Shown here: piece by piece, positions 7,074 to 10,181 of the stretch
Layout of the letters: each line of letters starts with the position of its first letter
Numbering within the stretch: the stretch's first letter is position 1
Assembly: GCA_964517355.1 (NCBI GenBank)
Contig: CAZFCK010000175.1
Coordinates: forward strand, 1 to 10,181
Reading direction: 5' to 3'
Origin: CAZFCK01 sp964517355
Lineage (GTDB): Bacteria > Desulfobacterota > Desulfovibrionia > Desulfovibrionales > Desulfovibrionaceae
DNA length: 10,181 bases
Position numbers and translations under genes: made by a program
The notes under the pieces: model-generated
What the model saw: only the letters and a program-made list of their open reading frames with translations
What the model was told of the DNA's origin: nothing
Databases searched by the model: none

Positions 7074-7133
7074 TAGGCTACCGCTAAATGAGGGAAGCGT
7101 CATTTTTTTGGCAAAGCAAAAGGAGGAAGGAAA

Positions 7134-8630
7134 ATGAAAAAACTGATGACTCTGGTTCTCGCTGCCAGCTTCATCCTGGGCTCCGCCCTCACGGCTTCCG
7201 CCGTGGAAATCACTGCCAACGGCAGCTTTGATTTCGCTTGGGGCTGGTACACGAACAGGACCCTGTTCGACAACAACGAAATCAACAGAGCAGCCGGCGC
7301 CGCCGGCAACAATCCTGAGCTGTTCGACGCCCGTCAGCGTGAACGCCTGCAGGTGAACTTCATCGCTTCTGAAAACGTTCAGGGCGTTGTGTACTTTGAA
7401 ATCGGCGAAACAGTCTGGGGCGGCGGCAACAACGGCGCCAACGTGGGCAGAGGCACCGGCGGCGCCGCCGGCACCGACGGCGTGTCCGTGGAAGTACGCC
7501 GCGCCTACATCGACTTCAACGTGCCCAACACCGACCTGCTGTTCCGCGTCGGTCTGCAAGGTATCGCCCTGCCCTCCGCCGTTGTCGGCAACCCCGTGCT
7601 GGGCAGCTCCGGTACGGACATGGCCGCCGTTGTCGGCGTGTACACCGTCAATGACATGATCACCGTCGGCGCTTTGTGGGGCCGTCCCTGGAACACCTGG
7701 CAGTTCAACGACATCAACGATTCTTTCGATGTCTTCGCTCTGTACGTGCCCATCACCGTTGATGGCATGATGACCATCACCCCCTGGGTCATGTACGGCA
7801 TCTGCGGCACCGACGCCCTGTACGGCAGCAGACTCGCTGCCGCTTTGAACGTGCCCAACGGCATGCTGACTCCCGCTTTCGGCAGCGCCAACGCCCGTGC
7901 TTACACGAACAACGCCTACCAGTACATGTGGTGGGCCGGTGGTTCCTTCGAGTTCACCATGCTGGATCCCCTCACCTTCGCTCTTGACGTTGTGTGGGGT
8001 ACTTCCATCGATCCCAGCGACGACGAACTCGAACGCCACGGCTGGTACCTGGCCGGTCGCGTAGACTACCAGACCCCGTACGTCACCCCCGGTTTGGTTG
8101 CCTGGTGGACCACCGGTGAAGACGACGACATCTGGAACGGCTCCGAGCGCCTGCCTGAACTCGACGGTACCTTCCAGGCCACCACGTACGGTTTCGATGG
8201 TCAGTCCCTTCTGAACGCCGGCGACATCATCGGCCAGAGCGCTGAAGGCACCTGGGGCTTGTCCTTGCAGTTCAACGACATCTCCTTCATCGAAGACCTG
8301 ACTCACGCCCTGCGCATCAGCTTCCTGGGCGGCACCAACGATCCCGAAAGCCTGCGTAACTACCGCAACAATCCTCGTTGGAACCCCGCTTTCGTGAATC
8401 CCAGCGGCATCATGCTGACCACTGCCGACTACGCTTGGGAAATCGACTTCGACCACAAGTACCAGATCTACGAAAACCTGGCCGCCATTGTTGAGATGGC
8501 CATGGTTGACGTACAGCGCGAAGCCTACCCCTGGCGTACGCAGAACAACCGCAACAACGTGCGTGACACTCGCCTCTGGAAGACCAGCACCGCTTGGAAG
8601 CTGGCCATGGGCCTGCAGTACCGCTTCTAG
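7134..8630 (+). CDS. Outer-membrane porin of the Desulfovibrio homotrimeric type, copy 2
   Basis: This is a paralogue of the gene at 4950 with the same length (498 residues), the same signal peptide except T17S, and the same C-terminal QYRF. There are no insertions or deletions against copy 1. All 18 amino-acid differences fall in residues 17-253: T17S, T35A, K42R, V54A, V63L, I86V, S108T, A118S, L144I, S149A, I172V, V176I, L194I, I209V, A219V, A224C, G236A and G253N. Most are conservative, as expected of a working protein under purifying selection. A224C adds a lone cysteine, uncommon in outer-membrane barrels. From 7944 to 8638 the DNA is identical to 5760-6454. Own promoter, strong ribosome site and own terminator make it a separate transcript. 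Confidence 0.92.
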   Translation: MKKLMTLVLAASFILGSALTASAVEITANGSFDFAWGWYTNRTLFDNNEINRAAGAAGNNPELFDARQRERLQVNFIASENVQGVVYFEIGETVWGGGNNGANVGRGTGGAAGTDGVSVEVRRAYIDFNVPNTDLLFRVGLQGIALPSAVVGNPVLGSSGTDMAAVVGVYTVNDMITVGALWGRPWNTWQFNDINDSFDVFALYVPITVDGMMTITPWVMYGICGTDALYGSRLAAALNVPNGMLTPAFGSANARAYTNNAYQYMWWAGGSFEFTMLDPLTFALDVVWGTSIDPSDDELERHGWYLAGRVDYQTPYVTPGLVAWWTTGEDDDIWNGSERLPELDGTFQATTYGFDGQSLLNAGDIIGQSAEGTWGLSLQFNDISFIEDLTHALRISFLGGTNDPESLRNYRNNPRWNPAFVNPSGIMLTTADYAWEIDFDHKYQIYENLAAIVEMAMVDVQREAYPWRTQNNRNNVRDTRLWKTSTAWKLAMGLQYRF

Positions 8631-8664
8631 TGTTGTAAGACACCCGCTATGACGCGACCCTCGA

Positions 8665-8693
8665 GCCGGGGCCTTCGGGCCCCGGCTTTTTTT
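8665..8693 (+). terminator. Rho-independent terminator of porin 2
   Basis: The stem GCCGGGGCC (8665-8673) with GGCCCCGGC (8678-8686), TTCG loop and seven T (8687-8693) repeat the terminator of porin 1. Only two bases differ between the two regions from the stop codons through the stems. It separates the porin transcript from hisD. Confidence 0.95.
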
Positions 8694-8740
8694 GCCTTCT
8701 TCCCCTCTCGACTTTTTCGCGTTCCTTTTCTATGAATCGG

Positions 8741-8752
8741 GTCTGTTCAGAC
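8741..8752 (+). promoter_or_regulatory. Short palindrome upstream of hisD
   Basis: GTCTG-TT-CAGAC is a perfect 5-bp inverted repeat 25 nt before the hisD start, with GGG and CCC a little further out on each side. It could be a small hairpin or an operator. No clear -35/-10 pair was found between the porin terminator and hisD, and no histidine-rich leader peptide. Confidence 0.2.
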
Positions 8753-8777
8753 ACACCCTTTTGCAATTGGAGCTTAC

Positions 8778-10115
8778 ATGCCCTGTCGTACTCTCACCTA
8801 TCGGAACACCGAAGACGCCGCGCCAATCGTGCAATGGCTCGCGGATCGCGACGGCTGCGACACGGAGTCCGGCGCCACCGTCTCTGAGCGCGTGCGCGCC
8901 ATAATGAAAGATGTCGGCCTGCGCGGCGACGACGCCCTTGTTGAATACACAAGGCGTTTCGACTGCCCGGATTTCACGGCCCAACACCTGCGCGTTCCGC
9001 CCGACGCCCTGCGCAAGGCCGCGGCCTCAGTGCCTGCAAGCGACATTCAGGCCATTTCGCACGCGGCGGATAATATCCGCGCCTACCACCAGGCTCAGGT
9101 CCAGCATTCCACATGGCATACCGCTCCCGGCGGCACCATACTCGGCCGTCTCGTGAGACCCGTAGACAAGGCCGGACTTTATGTGCCCGGAGGACAAGGG
9201 GGCGAAACGCCGCTCATTTCCAGCGTGCTGATGAACGCCATTCCAGCGCAGGTCGCCGGTGTGGAGGAAATCGTGCTCGTCACGCCCCCGCGCAAAGACG
9301 GTGGATTGAACCCCTACCTGCTCGCGGCGGCCCATGTCCTGGGCATCGACAAAGTCTTCTGCTGCGGCAGCGCTTGGGCCATCGCCGCCCTGGCCTACGG
9401 CACGCACAGCATCCCCCGCGTGGATGTCATCGCCGGTCCAGGCAATATTTACGTGACCACGGCCAAGCAATTGCTCATCGGCCAGGTGGGCATCGACATG
9501 ATCGCCGGCCCCAGCGAAATCGCCATCCTGGCCGATGCGCCAGGCCTTGAAACCCACGGCGGTTCCCCGGCCTGGCTGGCGGCGGACATGCTGTCGCAGG
9601 CCGAGCATGATCCCCTGGCCTCCTCGCTGCTCATCACTCCGGACGAATCCCTGGCCCTTGCCGTGAAAAAGGAACTCGTCGCTCAGCTGCAGGACCTCCC
9701 GCGCAACGCCATTGCCGGGAAAGCGCTGCAGAACTGGAGCGCCGTGATTCTGGTGCCGCACATCGCCGCGGGCATAGAGATCGTCAACCGCATCGCCCCG
9801 GAACATCTGGAGCTGGTTCTTGCCGATCCCTGGAGCCACCTTGGCGCGATACGCCACGCCGGCGCCATTTTTTGCGGCGCCAATACCCCGGAGCCCGTGG
9901 GCGACTACTTCGCCGGACCCAATCACGTGCTGCCCACCATGGGCACCGCGCGATTTTCCTCCGGCCTTTCCGTGGAGACGTTCTGTAAAAAGTCCAGTCT
10001 GATAGCCGCACAACCGGGCTATATCGCCGAGCACGCGGCGACCATCGCCAGACTGGCCAGACTGGAAGGCCTTGAGGCCCACGCGCGTTCCGTGGAATGC
10101 AGAGTGAAAAAATAA
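8778..10115 (+). CDS. hisD: Histidinol dehydrogenase (HisD)
   Basis: HisD carries out the last two steps of histidine biosynthesis in the cytoplasm: NAD-dependent oxidation of L-histidinol to the aldehyde and on to L-histidine. The protein has 445 residues (E. coli 434) and is complete. The zinc ligands known from E. coli (Q259, H262, D360, H419) are seen as Q274, H277, D376 and H435. The catalytic Glu-His pair is E342-H343 in APEHLEL. The family signature IAGPGNIYVTTAK (218-230) and MIAGPSEI (241-248) are intact. The ATG follows GGAG (8769-8772) with 5 nt spacing. No other his genes are next to it: upstream is the porin terminator, and downstream only 22 nt separate its stop from a dispersed repeat. 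It therefore seems to be transcribed alone. Confidence 0.97.
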   Translation: MPCRTLTYRNTEDAAPIVQWLADRDGCDTESGATVSERVRAIMKDVGLRGDDALVEYTRRFDCPDFTAQHLRVPPDALRKAAASVPASDIQAISHAADNIRAYHQAQVQHSTWHTAPGGTILGRLVRPVDKAGLYVPGGQGGETPLISSVLMNAIPAQVAGVEEIVLVTPPRKDGGLNPYLLAAAHVLGIDKVFCCGSAWAIAALAYGTHSIPRVDVIAGPGNIYVTTAKQLLIGQVGIDMIAGPSEIAILADAPGLETHGGSPAWLAADMLSQAEHDPLASSLLITPDESLALAVKKELVAQLQDLPRNAIAGKALQNWSAVILVPHIAAGIEIVNRIAPEHLELVLADPWSHLGAIRHAGAIFCGANTPEPVGDYFAGPNHVLPTMGTARFSSGLSVETFCKKSSLIAAQPGYIAEHAATIARLARLEGLEAHARSVECRVKK

Positions 10116-10137
10116 CGGCCTGCAAGACTAGGGCCTG

Positions 10138-10181
10138 TTTCTAGCGCATTTTCGCCTTGAAACAAGGCTCTCCCCTGAAAC
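10138..10181 (+). repeat. Partial copy (left half) of the structured dispersed repeat
   Basis: All 44 bases equal 727-770, including the TCTAGCGCATTT end and the GCCTT/AAGGC hairpin. The window stops here, in the middle of the second hairpin's left arm. It has the same orientation as the other copies and lies 22 nt after the hisD stop, where it could also help end that transcript. Confidence 0.88.

Noticed and set aside
6939..8456. 505-codon minus-strand open frame across porin 2
   Set aside because: It mirrors the antisense frame over copy 1, with low-complexity Val/Gly/Ala/His composition and no recognisable domain.
9027..10082. 351-codon minus-strand open frame over hisD
   Set aside because: It is antisense to a complete HisD; a product of GC-rich codon use.

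Overview
The window looks like a chromosomal segment of a sulfate-reducing deltaproteobacterium of the Desulfovibrio group (Desulfovibrionaceae). The evidence is two tandem genes for the porin type typical of that family, beside a deltaproteobacterial-style uvrC, a membrane protein with C-terminal tetratricopeptide repeats, and a stand-alone hisD. Genes are GC-rich and the spacers are AT-rich. I cannot name the species.

Layout. 1-54 is the right half of a structured repeat. 55-291 is an AT-rich leader. 292-528 is a small orphan ribbon-helix-helix (antitoxin-like) gene. 529-726 shows nothing. 727-837 is a complete copy of the repeat, with three hairpins and imperfect terminal inverted repeats. 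939-4703, on the minus strand, is a two-gene operon in which uvrC is followed after 24 nt by a multi-membrane-span glycosyltransferase-like protein with tetratricopeptide repeats. 4704-4949 is a divergent promoter region. 4950-6446 is porin copy 1, ending in a strong terminator. 6511-6994 is a unique spacer holding what looks like a broken minus-strand gene. 6995-8693 is a second promoter-porin-terminator unit. 8778-10115 is hisD. 10138-10181 is the left half of the same repeat, cut by the window end.

How the genes relate. Most are housekeeping and act independently: UvrC in nucleotide excision repair, HisD in the last step of histidine synthesis, and the porins in outer-membrane permeability. 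The porins are the notable part. They form a tandem duplication of a whole transcription unit. The 5' 810 nt of the two genes differ at about 70 positions by hand count. The 3' 695 nt, running just past the stop codon, are identical, which is the mark of recent gene conversion or recombination.

I see no clear evidence of an unknown multi-gene system such as defence, CRISPR or a biosynthetic cluster. The least explained items are the palindromic dispersed repeat, the frameshifted remnant between the porins, and the antitoxin-like gene without a toxin that lies between two direct copies of the repeat.
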